Below are positions 44,229-54,506 of a DNA stretch of 64,000 nucleotides, one piece after another. Both the position numbers and the translations under genes were made by a program. The notes under the pieces were generated by a model, which did not search any database, was not told where the DNA came from, and saw nothing but the letters and a program-made list of their open reading frames with translations. Within the stretch, counting starts at the first letter, position 1, and the number at the start of each line of letters is the position of its first letter. This DNA is from Dongia rigui (lineage in GTDB: Bacteria; Pseudomonadota; Alphaproteobacteria; Dongiales; Dongiaceae): assembly GCF_034044635.1 (NCBI RefSeq), contig NZ_JAXCLX010000002.1:806001-870000 (forward strand). Reading direction: 5' to 3'.

Positions 44229-46184
44229 ATGAGCAGTCGCAACCTCGCTGCCCAGGCGGAGATTGGCGTTGCCGCGATGGCGGGACGTTTGGAGTTGGGA
44301 ATCGACAAGGCCGCGGACGCGCTGCTGAAGCAGCAACGCGCGGACGGGCATTGGGCGTTCGAGCTCGAGGCTGATGCGACCATTCCGGCTGAATATGTCC
44401 TGTTGAAGCATTTCCTGGATGAGATCGATACCGCGACCGAGGCGAAGATTGTCCGCTACCTGAAGGATATCCAGGGCGCGCACGGTGGCTGGCCGCTCTA
44501 CCACGGCGGCGCCTTCAATATCTCGGCCTCGGTCAAAGCCTATTACGCGCTGAAATGCTGCGGCGAGGATGTCAACGCGCCGCACATGGCGCGTGCGCGC
44601 AAGGCCATCCTGGATTTCGGCGGGGCCGCGAAGAGCAATGTCTTTACGCTGATCCAACTGGCGTTGTTCGGGCAGATCCCGTGGCGCGGTGTGCCCAAGA
44701 TGCCGATCGAGATCATGCATCTGCCGCGATGGTTTCCGTTCCATTTGGACAAGGTGAGCTACTGGTCGCGCACCGTCATCGTGCCGCTGCTGGTGCTGAT
44801 GTCGCAGCAGCCCAAGGCGCGCAATCCGAAGCGCATCGATGTCCGCGAGCTTTTCGTGGTGGCGCCCGAACAGGTCTCCAACTGGTACAACATGGACCGG
44901 AAGGGCCCCTGGGCGGTCTTTTTCCGCGTTGTCGATCGGATTCTGCAGCGTGTCGATGGGTTGTTCCCAAAGGGTCTGCGCCAGCGGGCGATCGACAAGG
45001 CCGTCGCCTGGACCATTGAACGATTGAATGGCGAAGATGGGCTCGGCGCTATTTATCCCGCGATGGCCAATTCGGTGATGATGTTCGACGTCCTCGGCTT
45101 TCCCAAGGATGATCCCAACTTCGTCATTGCCAAGCAGTCGATCGAAAAGCTGATGGTGTTCAAGGACGACCAGGCTTACTGCCAACCCTGCCTGTCGCCG
45201 GTCTGGGATACCGGCCTTGCGGCGCACGCTCTGCTTGAGGTGGGTGGCGAGGCGGCGCAGCGGGTCACCGCAGCGACGGATTGGCTGAAGGATCGGCAGA
45301 TCCTGGATGTCGTCGGTGACTGGGCGGTTCGCGCTCCGGGCGTGCGGCCGGGTGGCTGGGCGTTTCAGTACAACAATCCCCATTACCCGGATGTCGATGA
45401 TACCGCCGTTGTCGTGATGGCCATGGATCGCCTGGATCACGACCGCTACAAGGAGGCGATCGATCGCGCTGTTGAATGGATCCTCGGCCTGCAGAGCAAG
45501 AACGGTGGCTGGGGCGCCTTTGATGCCGACAACGAATACTATTATCTCAATCACATTCCCTTCGCCGATCACGGCGCTTTGCTCGATCCGCCGACCGCTG
45601 ACGTCTCGGCCCGCTGTCTCTCCATGCTGGCGCAGCTCGGCTACAAGATCGACCACCCCAAGGTGAAGGCCGCCGTCGATTACCTGATGCGCGAGCAGGA
45701 GGCCGATGGCGCCTGGTTCGGTCGCTGGGGGACCAATTACATTTACGGAACGTGGTCGGTTCTGTGCGCCTTGAACGCGATCGGCATCCCCGCCGATCAT
45801 CCGGCGATGCGCAAGGCCGTGACGTTCTTGATCAGCAAGCAGCGCGCCGATGGTGGTTGGGGCGAAAGCGGTGACAGCTATTGGGCTGACAAGCCGCGCG
45901 GCGAGGGGCCGGAATCGACGCCCTCGCAGACAGCCTGGGCCGTCTTGGGCCTGATGGCGGCGGGCGAGGTCGATTGCCCGGCCGTCGCCCGCGGCATGGC
46001 CTATCTCTCGGACACCCAGAAGACTGATGGGACCTGGGACGAGCAGGAATACACGGCTGTCGGGTTCCCACGCGTCTTTTACCTGCGCTATCACGGCTAC
46101 AAATCGTTCTTTCCGATCTGGGCAATGGCGCGCTATCGCAATCTGAAGCAGGGCAATGCCCAGCACGTCATGTACGGCATGTGA
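44229..46184 (+). CDS. shc: Squalene-hopene cyclase
   Basis: A 651-residue enzyme that folds squalene into hopene/diplopterol. The acid motif D-V-D-D-T-A is at 388–393 and several QW repeats are visible (for example QSKNGGWGAFDADN and QRADGGWGESGDSYW). It acts at the inner membrane and supplies hopanoids that stiffen it. It overlaps hpnG by 3 nt. The genes for squalene synthesis (hpnCDE) are not in the window. Confidence 0.97.
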   Translation: MSSRNLAAQAEIGVAAMAGRLELGIDKAADALLKQQRADGHWAFELEADATIPAEYVLLKHFLDEIDTATEAKIVRYLKDIQGAHGGWPLYHGGAFNISASVKAYYALKCCGEDVNAPHMARARKAILDFGGAAKSNVFTLIQLALFGQIPWRGVPKMPIEIMHLPRWFPFHLDKVSYWSRTVIVPLLVLMSQQPKARNPKRIDVRELFVVAPEQVSNWYNMDRKGPWAVFFRVVDRILQRVDGLFPKGLRQRAIDKAVAWTIERLNGEDGLGAIYPAMANSVMMFDVLGFPKDDPNFVIAKQSIEKLMVFKDDQAYCQPCLSPVWDTGLAAHALLEVGGEAAQRVTAATDWLKDRQILDVVGDWAVRAPGVRPGGWAFQYNNPHYPDVDDTAVVVMAMDRLDHDRYKEAIDRAVEWILGLQSKNGGWGAFDADNEYYYLNHIPFADHGALLDPPTADVSARCLSMLAQLGYKIDHPKVKAAVDYLMREQEADGAWFGRWGTNYIYGTWSVLCALNAIGIPADHPAMRKAVTFLISKQRADGGWGESGDSYWADKPRGEGPESTPSQTAWAVLGLMAAGEVDCPAVARGMAYLSDTQKTDGTWDEQEYTAVGFPRVFYLRYHGYKSFFPIWAMARYRNLKQGNAQHVMYGM

Positions 46185-46825
46185 TGACGGTAGGTGCCGT
46201 CACCGGCATGTTGTCGGAAGCAAGGCTCCTCGATGGCCTCGGCTACATCATTGTTGCCGGGGGCGGCCATGCCGAGGCAACAAAGCGTAAGGTGGAAGCG
46301 CTGGTCGTCGGTGGTGCCGAGGCACTCGTCAGTTTCGGTATTGCTGGCGCACTAGACCCTGACTTGGAGCCGGGCGATCTCGTGATTGCTGATGACGTCG
46401 TCCTCGCCGACGGCCGGCGGCTGAGTTGCGATCCTGACTGGCGTCGCCGCATCCTGCAGAAGGTAGCGGCGCAAGGTGGCACGGTAGCGGGCAGATCTGT
46501 TGCCGCTGCAACGCGGGCGGAGAAGGGCGCTCTGTTTGGCGAGACCGGAGCTGTCGCCGTCGATATGGAAAGCCATCACGTGGCCGAAGCCGCGGAGCGG
46601 CATGGCCTGCCGTTCATCGTCATCCGCGCCATTGCCGATACGGCGAGCGATACCCTGCCCGAGGCAGCGCTCAAGGGCCTCAACGAAGAAGGACGGCCCG
46701 CGATCGGCGCCGTCCTTCTGTCACTTCTGCTGAAGCCCTGGCAGTTACCTGGGCTGATCCGCGTCGCCTTGCGCTCGCGGACCGCGATGAACGCGCTACT
46801 CCGCGGCCGCGCGGCCCTGCTTTAG
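46184..46825 (+). CDS. hpnG: Hopanoid-associated phosphorylase HpnG
   Basis: A 213-residue nucleoside-phosphorylase-fold protein: FGIAGALDPDLEPGDLVIADDVV and the substrate segment AVDMESHHVAEAAERHGLPFIVIRAIADTA. HpnG removes adenine from adenosylhopane to give a ribosylhopane. ATG at 46184 overlaps the shc stop; GTG at 46181 is also possible. Its last 30 nt overlap hpnH, which is on the other strand. Confidence 0.92.
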   Translation: MTVGAVTGMLSEARLLDGLGYIIVAGGGHAEATKRKVEALVVGGAEALVSFGIAGALDPDLEPGDLVIADDVVLADGRRLSCDPDWRRRILQKVAAQGGTVAGRSVAAATRAEKGALFGETGAVAVDMESHHVAEAAERHGLPFIVIRAIADTASDTLPEAALKGLNEEGRPAIGAVLLSLLLKPWQLPGLIRVALRSRTAMNALLRGRAALL

Positions 46826-47950
46826 GCGGTCCTTTTCCTCGTGGATCTCGTGCATCGCCTTCTCGACATGGCTCGAGAAGACGTACTCGGCCGGGCGCTG
46901 CTTATCCAGCGAGATGTCCGGGACCATCGGCTTCTCGGTTTCGATGCCCTTCATGACGACCTTCAGGGCCTTCAGCGGGTTGCGGATGGTGTCCTTCACC
47001 GCGCTGCCCTCGAAGCCTGAATGGACCATGCAATCGGCGCACTTCTCGTAATTGCCGACGCCGTACTTGTCCCAGTCGGTCGTCTCCATGAGTTCCGTGA
47101 AGGTCTTGGCATAGCCTTCGCCGAGCAGATAGCACGGGCGCTGCCAGCCGAACACGTTGCGCGTCGGGTTGGCCCAGGGCGTGCAGTGATAGGCCTGATT
47201 GCCGGCGAGAAAATCCAGGAACATGGTGGACTGGCTGAACTGCCAGCGACGGCCGCCATTGCCCTTGCGGAAGATGGCGCGGAACAGGTCCTTGGTCTTC
47301 TTGCGGTTGAGGAAATGCTGCTGGTCCGGCGCGCGCTCATAGGCATAGCCCGGCGAGACGGTGATGCCGTCAACACCCATGGCCATCACGTCGTCGAAGA
47401 AGCTCGCGGCGCGATCGGCGTCGGTGCCGTCAAAGAACGTGCAGTTGATGTTGACGTTGAAGCCGGCGGCCTTGGCTTTCTTGATCGCCTCGACGGCCTG
47501 CTCATACACGCCTTCCTGGCAGACCGACTTGTCATGCTCGGCCTTCGATCCATCGAGATGGACCGACCAGGTGAAGTAGGGTGACGGCTTATAGAGATCC
47601 ATCTTCTTTTCAAGAAGAAGGGCGTTGGTGCACAGATAGATCGACCGCTTCTGCTCGTTGATCAGCCGATCGACGATCTCCGGCAATTCCTTGTGCAGCA
47701 GCGGCTCGCCGCCAGCGATGGAGACAACGGGCGCGCCGCATTCGTTGGCGGCGTCGAGTGCTTCCTGGACCGAGATGCGCTTGTTGAGGATCTCGGCCGG
47801 ATAATCGATCTTGCCACAGCCGGCGCAGGCGAGGTTGCAGCGGAACAAGGGTTCCAGCATGAGCACGAGCGGATAGCGCTTACGGCCCAGGAGGTGCTGC
47901 TTGACCACATAGGAGCCGACGCGGATGGCTTGGCGCAATGGAACGGACAA
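46796..47950 (-). CDS. hpnH: Adenosylhopane-forming radical SAM enzyme HpnH
   Basis: A 384-residue radical SAM protein. The cluster Cys triad C38-x3-C42-x2-C45 (C-N-L-A-C-A-G-C) is followed by VVSIAGGEPLLHKE. HpnH joins the adenosyl radical to diploptene, giving adenosylhopane, the step before HpnG. The start is TTG at 47950 with AAGGAG eight nt upstream. It is 21 nt downstream of ispH on the same strand. Confidence 0.95.
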   Translation of the reverse strand: MSVPLRQAIRVGSYVVKQHLLGRKRYPLVLMLEPLFRCNLACAGCGKIDYPAEILNKRISVQEALDAANECGAPVVSIAGGEPLLHKELPEIVDRLINEQKRSIYLCTNALLLEKKMDLYKPSPYFTWSVHLDGSKAEHDKSVCQEGVYEQAVEAIKKAKAAGFNVNINCTFFDGTDADRAASFFDDVMAMGVDGITVSPGYAYERAPDQQHFLNRKKTKDLFRAIFRKGNGGRRWQFSQSTMFLDFLAGNQAYHCTPWANPTRNVFGWQRPCYLLGEGYAKTFTELMETTDWDKYGVGNYEKCADCMVHSGFEGSAVKDTIRNPLKALKVVMKGIETEKPMVPDISLDKQRPAEYVFSSHVEKAMHEIHEEKDRLKQGRAAAE

Positions 47951-47971
47951 GGGGTGATCTCCTTCTTATTC

Positions 47972-48913
47972 TTACTGTGCCGCAGCCGGTTGATCGGCGA
48001 GCTCGGGCGGCAGACGGAAGCGGACATTCTCTTCAACGCCCGCCATCAATTCGACCTGCACGTCCTTCAATTCCTGGAGGCGCGCGACAAGATCCTGGAC
48101 CAGGACATCCGGTGCCGAGGCGCCGGCGCTGACACCGACCGAATGCACGTCGGCGAGCCATTCCGGCTTCAGCTGCGAGGCGTCTTCGATCAAGTAGCTC
48201 TTAATGCCCAGTTCCTTGGCCAGTTCCTTCAGCCGGTTGGAATTCGACGAGTTGGGTGCGCCGATGACCAGTACCAGATCGACCTGCTCGGAAAGCTGAC
48301 GGACGGCCTGCTGACGGTTCTGCGTCGCATAGCAGATGTCCTTGGTGCTGGGCCCGACGATCTCCGGGAAGCGCTCTTTCAGCGCCTCGATCACGGCCTT
48401 CGTGTCATCAACCGACAGCGTCGTCTGCGTGATATAGGCGAGCTTGCTTGGATCCTTGACCTCGAGCTTGGCCACGTCATCGGTCGTGGAGATCAGCAGG
48501 ACACCGCCGGGAACCTGGCCCATCGTGCCTTCGACTTCCGGATGGCCGGCGTGGCCGATCAGAATGACCTGGCGGCCCTGGTCGGCATAGCGCGTGCCCT
48601 CGGTATGGACCTTGGAGACGAGCGGGCAGGTGGCGTCGATGACATTGAGGCCACGCTCGCGCGCCGCTTGGACGACTGTCTTCGAAACGCCGTGCGCACT
48701 GAAGATCGCATAGCGGCCCTCGGGAATCTCGTCGAGTTCCTCGACAAAGACGGCGCCCTTGGCGCGCAGGCCTTCAACGACATGACGATTGTGCACGATC
48801 TCGTGCCGGACATAGACCGGCGGTCCGAAACGCTCGATCGCACGCTCGACAATCTCGATCGCGCGTTCGACACCGGCGCAAAAACCGCGCGGCTGAGCCA
48901 AAACTACCCGCAT
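47972..48913 (-). CDS. ispH: 4-hydroxy-3-methylbut-2-enyl diphosphate reductase
   Basis: A 313-residue iron–sulfur enzyme, the last step of the MEP pathway giving IPP and DMAPP. The three cluster ligands C12, C96 and C194 match E. coli IspH (C12, C96, C197), and the signatures [16 protein letters not shown] and [11 protein letters not shown] are clear. ATG at 48913 is chosen; upstream residues in the frame are not typical. It is cotranscribed with hpnH, coupling precursor supply to hopanoids. Confidence 0.96.
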   Translation of the reverse strand: MRVVLAQPRGFCAGVERAIEIVERAIERFGPPVYVRHEIVHNRHVVEGLRAKGAVFVEELDEIPEGRYAIFSAHGVSKTVVQAARERGLNVIDATCPLVSKVHTEGTRYADQGRQVILIGHAGHPEVEGTMGQVPGGVLLISTTDDVAKLEVKDPSKLAYITQTTLSVDDTKAVIEALKERFPEIVGPSTKDICYATQNRQQAVRQLSEQVDLVLVIGAPNSSNSNRLKELAKELGIKSYLIEDASQLKPEWLADVHSVGVSAGASAPDVLVQDLVARLQELKDVQVELMAGVEENVRFRLPPELADQPAAAQ

Positions 48914-49316
48914 GCCAATCGATCCACTCTGTTCAACAGAAAAAAAGACAAATACCCTAGCTCGGCGCTCAGTCTTGGCGCCAGATCGCAACACAGTTGA
49001 AACGCTGTGGGCAGCCGGGACTGAAAGGACCGTTTACACAGAATTGCCTTCTGTTGCCACTGAAAATACCCCATAGCTGGGTTAGCAGTGGGTTCGGTAT
49101 GGTGCAATGCGCAATAATCTAACGATTTGGTCAACCATTTCGGGGGTTTTGCTGCCCGTCGACGGTATTATATCCGGGAAAGGGGTGGCACTTTGCCGGC
49201 GTTTTGCCTATAAGCAGCCGGATTCGGATAACGATGAACTGTCACATTCGCTGGCGTTAGGTTGATCACTGACCGCCAGGCTGTGCGCCATTATAATCGG
49301 TAAAAGGCTCGATCTC
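48914..49316. other. Divergent intergenic region, ispH / dxs
   Basis: About 400 bases without a supported gene, AT-richer than its flanks. It separates two MEP-pathway genes transcribed apart from each other. Apart from the dxs promoter candidate at 49269–49297 I see no clear regulatory motif. Confidence 0.5.
49269..49297 (+). promoter_or_regulatory. Probable sigma-70-type promoter of dxs
   Basis: CTGACC (49269–49274), 17 bases, then a perfect TATAAT (49292–49297). Transcription would start near 49304, with AAAAGG at 49302–49307 and the TTG start at 49317. Confidence 0.55.
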
Positions 49317-51230
49317 TTGACCAGCAAAACCCCCTTGCTCGACCGCGTCGTCACGCCGGCCCAACTGCGCCAGCTCGACCCCTCGGACCTGCGCCAGTTG
49401 GCGGACGAATTGCGCCAGGAGACCATTGATGCCGTTTCGGTGACGGGCGGGCATCTGGGCGCCGGACTCGGCGTTGTCGAGTTGACCACGGCGATCCACT
49501 ACGTATTCGATACGCCTTACGATCGCCTGATCTGGGATGTAGGACATCAGGCCTATCCGCATAAGATTTTGACCGGCCGGCGCGACCGGATTCGGACGCT
49601 GCGCCAAGGCGGCGGTTTGTCCGGCTTCGTGAAGCGTTCGGAATCGGAATACGACCCGTTCGGCACCGCCCATTCATCGACCTCCATCTCTGCCGCCCTC
49701 GGCATGGCGGTCGGCAGCGAGATGCAGGGCCGCAAGCGCGCCTGCATCGCCGTCATCGGCGACGGCTCGATGTCGGCCGGCATGGCTTACGAAGCCATGA
49801 ACAATGCCGGATCGCTCGACACAAAGTTGATCGTGATCCTCAACGACAACAACATGTCGATCGCGCCGCCGGTGGGCGCGCTGTCGGCCTATCTTTCGCG
49901 GTCGCTCTCATCGACATCGTTCCGCTCGCTGCGCCATTTCGCGAAAGACGTGTCGCGGATCCTGCCCAACCGCCTGCAGAAGATGGCGGCGCGGGCCGAG
50001 GAATATGCCCGCGGCATCATCTCGGGCGGCGGCACCTTGTTCGAGGAACTCGGCTTTTACTATGTCGGCCCGATCGATGGTCACAACATCGACCATCTGC
50101 TGCCGGTCCTGCAGAACTTGGCTAAATCCGATGAGCCCGGTCCGGTCCTGGTCCATGTCGTAACACAAAAGGGCAAGGGCTATGCCCCGGCCGAAAACTC
50201 TGCCGACCGCTACCATGGCGTCGTCAAATTCGACGTCGCCACCGGCGTTCAGCAGAAATCGGCACCCAAGGCGCCCAGCTATACCGGCGTCTATGCCAAG
50301 GCGCTGATTGCCGAGGCCAAGGCTGACGACAAGATCGTCGCCGTCACCGCGGCCATGCCGTCGGGCACCGGCCTTGACGCCTTCGGCAAGGAATTCCCGG
50401 ATCGCACCTTCGACGTTGCGATCGCCGAGCAGCACGCCGTGACGTTCTGCGCCGGCATGGCGACGGAAGGCATGAAGCCGTTCTGCACGATCTATTCGAC
50501 CTTCCTGCAGCGCGGCTACGATCAGGTCGTGCATGACGTCGCCATTCAGAGCCTGCCGGTGCGTTTTGCCATTGATCGCGCGGGTCTGGTGGGGGCTGAC
50601 GGTCAGACCCATGCCGGCAATTACGACATTGCCTATCTGGGGTGCCTTCCGAATTTCGTGCTGATGGCGCCATCCGATGAACTGGAGCTGATGCATATGG
50701 TGGCGACAGCCGCGGCGATCGACGATCGCCCGGTCGCGTTCCGCTATCCGCGTGGCGAGGGCATCGGCCTTGATCTGCCGACGCGCGGCGAAGTGCTGCC
50801 GATCGGCAAGGGCCGTATCGTGCGCGAGGGAACCAAGATCGCGATCCTGAATTACGGCACCAGGATGGTTGAAGTGCTGAAGGCCGCCGATGAACTCGGG
50901 GCCAAGGGATTGAGCTGCACGGTCGCCGACGCACGTTTCTGCAAGCCGCTCGATGAAGATCTGGTGAAGCGCCTGGCGCGTGAACACGAAGTGTTGATCA
51001 CGATCGAGGAAGGCGCCATTGGCGGCTTTGCCGCACATGTCCTACAGTTCCTGGCCAAGAGCGGTGCCCTGGACAAAGGCTTGAAGATCCGACCGATGAC
51101 GCTGCCCGATACCTGCATCGATCACGATGCCCCGCAAAAGCAATACGATGTGGCATGTCTCAATGCCCGCCATATCGTCAGCGAGGCTCTGACTGCCCTG
51201 GGCGTGGCCGAGGCGAGCGCACGGGCATGA
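49317..51230 (+). CDS. dxs: 1-deoxy-D-xylulose-5-phosphate synthase
   Basis: A 637-residue thiamine-diphosphate enzyme that condenses pyruvate and glyceraldehyde-3-phosphate, the first MEP step. [43 protein letters not shown], the ThDP motif [17 protein letters not shown] and [15 protein letters not shown] are canonical. The start is TTG. Its stop overlaps hpnM (ATGA), so hopanoid transport and precursor synthesis share a transcript. Confidence 0.97.
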   Translation: MTSKTPLLDRVVTPAQLRQLDPSDLRQLADELRQETIDAVSVTGGHLGAGLGVVELTTAIHYVFDTPYDRLIWDVGHQAYPHKILTGRRDRIRTLRQGGGLSGFVKRSESEYDPFGTAHSSTSISAALGMAVGSEMQGRKRACIAVIGDGSMSAGMAYEAMNNAGSLDTKLIVILNDNNMSIAPPVGALSAYLSRSLSSTSFRSLRHFAKDVSRILPNRLQKMAARAEEYARGIISGGGTLFEELGFYYVGPIDGHNIDHLLPVLQNLAKSDEPGPVLVHVVTQKGKGYAPAENSADRYHGVVKFDVATGVQQKSAPKAPSYTGVYAKALIAEAKADDKIVAVTAAMPSGTGLDAFGKEFPDRTFDVAIAEQHAVTFCAGMATEGMKPFCTIYSTFLQRGYDQVVHDVAIQSLPVRFAIDRAGLVGADGQTHAGNYDIAYLGCLPNFVLMAPSDELELMHMVATAAAIDDRPVAFRYPRGEGIGLDLPTRGEVLPIGKGRIVREGTKIAILNYGTRMVEVLKAADELGAKGLSCTVADARFCKPLDEDLVKRLAREHEVLITIEEGAIGGFAAHVLQFLAKSGALDKGLKIRPMTLPDTCIDHDAPQKQYDVACLNARHIVSEALTALGVAEASARA

Positions 51231-51853
51231 GCATTTTGCGTGTGTCCCGCCGCCAGGCGCTGGTGATGATCGGCGCGGCTGCGGCTTTGCGACCGAGCCT
51301 TTCCCTCGCGCAAGGTGCTGAACCTGTCGATCTGGTTAAGGCGTTCTATGCGACGTTGCTCGATTGCATGCAGCACGGCGCGGAACTCGGCTTTGACGGC
51401 CGATATCAAAAGATCGAGCCGGTATTGAACAATACCTTCGATGTCGCGACGATGTGCAAGATTGCGGTCGGTCCGGAATGGACCAAGATGTCGGGCGAGA
51501 AGAAGGGTGCCGTGCTGGTGACCTTCAACAAGTACATGGTCACGACCTATGCCGCGCGCTTCAAGTCCTTCAAGAACCAGAAGTTCGAAGTCGGCGAAGC
51601 AACGCCTGCAGGCGATAGCCGCACGCTGGTCGAGAGCAAGCTCATTCGCTCGAACGGGGAGCCGGTCGCACTCAACTATCTGTTCCGCTTCAACCAGAAT
51701 GTCTGGCGCGTGATCGACATCTATCTCTCCGGCTCGATCTCGCAAATGGCGCAGATGCGCTCTGACTTTTCCAAAGTCGTTGTCGATGGCGGCCCGGATG
51801 CCCTCATTGCCTCGCTCGAACAGAAGATCGAAGATCTCAAGAAAGAAGCCTGA
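51227..51853 (+). CDS. hpnM: Hopanoid transport-associated protein HpnM (MlaC/Ttg2D-like)
   Basis: A 208-residue periplasmic protein with a twin-Arg-like signal ([16 protein letters not shown]). The mature domain is MlaC-like: [50 protein letters not shown]. MlaC proteins carry lipids through the periplasm; HpnM is the hopanoid-cluster member. A strong terminator follows. Confidence 0.92.
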   Translation: MSILRVSRRQALVMIGAAAALRPSLSLAQGAEPVDLVKAFYATLLDCMQHGAELGFDGRYQKIEPVLNNTFDVATMCKIAVGPEWTKMSGEKKGAVLVTFNKYMVTTYAARFKSFKNQKFEVGEATPAGDSRTLVESKLIRSNGEPVALNYLFRFNQNVWRVIDIYLSGSISQMAQMRSDFSKVVVDGGPDALIASLEQKIEDLKKEA

Positions 51854-51878
51854 CACGGGCTTCCCTGAGGGACCAAGA

Positions 51879-51914
51879 GGGGCGGGCGGCCACGAATCGC
51901 CCGCCCCTTTTTTT
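51879..51914 (+). terminator. Strong rho-independent terminator after dxs–hpnM
   Basis: GGGGCGGGCG (51879–51888) pairs perfectly with CGCCCGCCCC (51898–51907) around a 9-nt loop, followed by seven T. It ends the dxs–hpnM unit just before the convergent hpnN stop. Confidence 0.93.
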
Positions 51915-51922
51915 GCGGTTTT

Positions 51923-54502
51923 TTATGCCTGTCGGGCGTCGCTGGGCGGCTTACCCATCAGCACCGGCATGAACGCGAAGATCACGACGAGCAGCATGCC
52001 GAGAGCGATCAACAGCAACAAGCCCATGCGGGCCGTGCCGGGATGACTCGACATGGCAAGGCTGCCAAAAGATGAGCCGGTCGTCAGCGCACTGAACAAC
52101 ACGGCGCGCGCTGTGCTGGTCGACAATGGATTGGTGATACCACGCCGCCAGTTCACCACGAAATAGATGTCGAAGGCGACGCCGATGCCGAGCAGCAGCG
52201 GCAAGGCGATGATATTGGCGAAGTCCAGCTTCAGGCCGAAGCTGACGCAAACGACGATCGTGCCAAGCGCGGTCAGCAGCAGGGGTAGCATGACGTAGAT
52301 CACGTCGCGCGGACGACGGAGAATGACCACCAGGAGCACAGCGATCGCTATCACCGCCGTCAGGCTGGCGATCTGGAAGGCCTTCGTCACGGCACGACCG
52401 GATTCATAGATCTGCACGGCCGGTCCGGTGGCTTCGGGCGCGACGCTGCGGACGGCGTTTACGAAGTTCGCGAGCACCGCACTGTCGTTGCTGTCACCCT
52501 TTGGCATGACAGTCAGGCGCATCTCGCCATCAGCCGCGACCCATTGCGATTTGATCTCATCCGGCAGGGTGTCGAGGCTGACGCTCTCGGCCGTCAGGGC
52601 CGAGGCCAGCATCTTCATGCGCGGCATCAGGCCATCGACCAGCATGCGCTGCAGTTCCGGGTAGAGCGACGGGTCGGCGCCGGCGGCCTGGTCCAGCAGG
52701 CGCGCCAATTGCTGAGCCTTGTCGGAAGACGGCAGCGCCTCGCGTAGCTTGGCGGCGCATTGCTTCAGTGAGGCGCGGATCTCGTCGGTGGTCGGCGCCG
52801 GTTTTGTCGTCACCGGTTCCAGCGTGACGCCCATCAGCAATTGCAGGTCCTGGAGGATGGCAAGTTTCGCCTCCTGGTCTTTCGGCACGAAGCTGGATGC
52901 CGAGATAACGGCATAGACCTCACGCAGCTTGGAGAGCTTTTCCTTCAGCGCGTCCGCGGAAGCCGCATCCTTGGCGACGATCTCGATGGCATAAGGCGAG
53001 CGGATCGGATCCTTCATCAGGTCAAGGATCGCGGCCATGGACTCGACCTTGGGATCCTTGAGGTGAAGCGGATGAAAGTCGAATTCCAGGCGTGGCGACA
53101 GGCCGAGCCCGGCAAGCGCAAGGACGGCCCAGAAAACGAGAACGGAGCGACGGTGGCGCACAAGCCACGTGTCCGCCGCCCGACCCCACGCAAAGCCCAA
53201 CTCGCCGGCCAGAACCTTGGGTTTGAAGAGGGCAAGAAGTGCCGGCAGAAGCGTTAGGTTCAGCACCAGGGTAATGGCCATGCCGCCAGTTGCGATTTTG
53301 CCGAGTTCTGAAACGCCGCGGTAATCCGTCGGGATGAAGGCGGCAAAACCCACGGCAATCGCGATGGCTGCCAGCGTCAGTGGCCGGGCCATGGCCGTGC
53401 CAGTGCGCACCAATGCGCCAGCGAGGCCGCCCTCGAGCTTCTCCTGGCCGTAGCGAACGCCGAACTGGATGCCGAAATCGATCGAGAGGCCGATGAACAT
53501 CACCGCAAAGGCCACGGAGATGAGATTGAGTTTCCCGACCGCCAGTGTCGCAAAGGCAAAGGTCAGGATGAGGCCGACGATGAGAGTGACGAATGTTGCC
53601 AGGATGAGCTTGACCGATCGCAGGGCCATGAACAGCCACAACAGGACGAGGACCGTCGAGATGATGAGCGCCCAACCCATGCCCTCGGCGACAGTTGCAA
53701 ACTCGTCATCATTCAGTGCCACTGGCCCGGTCAGGCGCACGCTCACGCCGGTGTCTGGCGTCAGCCCCAGTTCCTTGATCGACTCCCGGATGAAGCCGGT
53801 CGCTGCGGCGCCGGGCTTCAGCGCGGCGAAGTCCCGGTTTGGCTGAGTCAGAATGAGACGCCGCAGGTCACGTGGCTCGGTCGGCCGGTCCAGCAGCAGA
53901 GTTTGCCATGACATGGCCTGGCGCCCGCCGGACAGCGCATCGCTGAGGGTGCCTGATATCGCCGATAGCGGCTTTTCCAGTCGATCGACGCTGGCGGCCT
54001 TCTGAATGATCCCATCCATGGCGAGCGAGAACACGTCGAACAGGCCCCGGAGGCTTGGATCCTGGGTCAGGGAGCCGATGAAGGGCTGCGCTTCGATGAC
54101 GGCATCTGCAATCTTCTGCACCTGATCGACGGGCAGGAAGAGCAGGCCATATTTCTCGAAATAGGGTCCGCCATCGGCGCGACGCGCGGTTGCAAACAGA
54201 TCCTTCCGGGTCTGGATCTTGGCGAACAGGGCCGCAGCGGCATCCTCGGCGGCGTCCGGCGTCTTGCCGTCGATCATCACCACCAGCAGGCCCGTGTTCT
54301 GTGGGAACAGCGTGTTGAAATGCGCCAGTTCCTTCCGCCACGGTAGATCCGGCGAGATCATGTTGGCCGTATCGGTATCCATCCCGAGATGTCGCGCCGT
54401 AAAGGCACCGGCCGTGACGGTCAACAGCAGCGACAGGATCACGAGCAGGACGGCGCGACGCTCACTCCAGGCCACCAGGCGGCTGACAAATGCTTCCAAC
54501 AT
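51923..54502 (-). CDS. hpnN: Hopanoid transporter HpnN (MMPL/RND family)
   Basis: An 859-residue RND-type transporter. TM1 (about 15–38) is followed by a periplasmic loop, a helix cluster with FAVMFIGLSIDFGIQFGVRYGQEKLEGG, a second loop, and a second cluster with LLLGIGVAFDIYFVVNWRRG. HpnN moves hopanoids from the inner to the outer membrane. ATG at 54502 gives the typical N-terminus; the 49 extra residues of the open frame overlap the CopD gene. It is last in an operon after MlaC-like, CopC and CopD genes. Confidence 0.94.
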   Translation of the reverse strand: MLEAFVSRLVAWSERRAVLLVILSLLLTVTAGAFTARHLGMDTDTANMISPDLPWRKELAHFNTLFPQNTGLLVVMIDGKTPDAAEDAAAALFAKIQTRKDLFATARRADGGPYFEKYGLLFLPVDQVQKIADAVIEAQPFIGSLTQDPSLRGLFDVFSLAMDGIIQKAASVDRLEKPLSAISGTLSDALSGGRQAMSWQTLLLDRPTEPRDLRRLILTQPNRDFAALKPGAAATGFIRESIKELGLTPDTGVSVRLTGPVALNDDEFATVAEGMGWALIISTVLVLLWLFMALRSVKLILATFVTLIVGLILTFAFATLAVGKLNLISVAFAVMFIGLSIDFGIQFGVRYGQEKLEGGLAGALVRTGTAMARPLTLAAIAIAVGFAAFIPTDYRGVSELGKIATGGMAITLVLNLTLLPALLALFKPKVLAGELGFAWGRAADTWLVRHRRSVLVFWAVLALAGLGLSPRLEFDFHPLHLKDPKVESMAAILDLMKDPIRSPYAIEIVAKDAASADALKEKLSKLREVYAVISASSFVPKDQEAKLAILQDLQLLMGVTLEPVTTKPAPTTDEIRASLKQCAAKLREALPSSDKAQQLARLLDQAAGADPSLYPELQRMLVDGLMPRMKMLASALTAESVSLDTLPDEIKSQWVAADGEMRLTVMPKGDSNDSAVLANFVNAVRSVAPEATGPAVQIYESGRAVTKAFQIASLTAVIAIAVLLVVILRRPRDVIYVMLPLLLTALGTIVVCVSFGLKLDFANIIALPLLLGIGVAFDIYFVVNWRRGITNPLSTSTARAVLFSALTTGSSFGSLAMSSHPGTARMGLLLLIALGMLLVVIFAFMPVLMGKPPSDARQA

Positions 54503-54506
54503 CAGA

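Noticed and set aside
44211-46166. 651-codon open frame opposite shc
   Set aside because: It is the antisense of a clear squalene-hopene cyclase, rich in His/Arg/Gln with no domain pattern; a GC-rich codon-bias artefact.
49178-49206. TGGCAC and TTTGCC as a sigma-54 promoter before dxs
   Set aside because: The TTGC element is not at the required distance from TGGCAC; the -10/-35 pair at 49269–49297 fits better.
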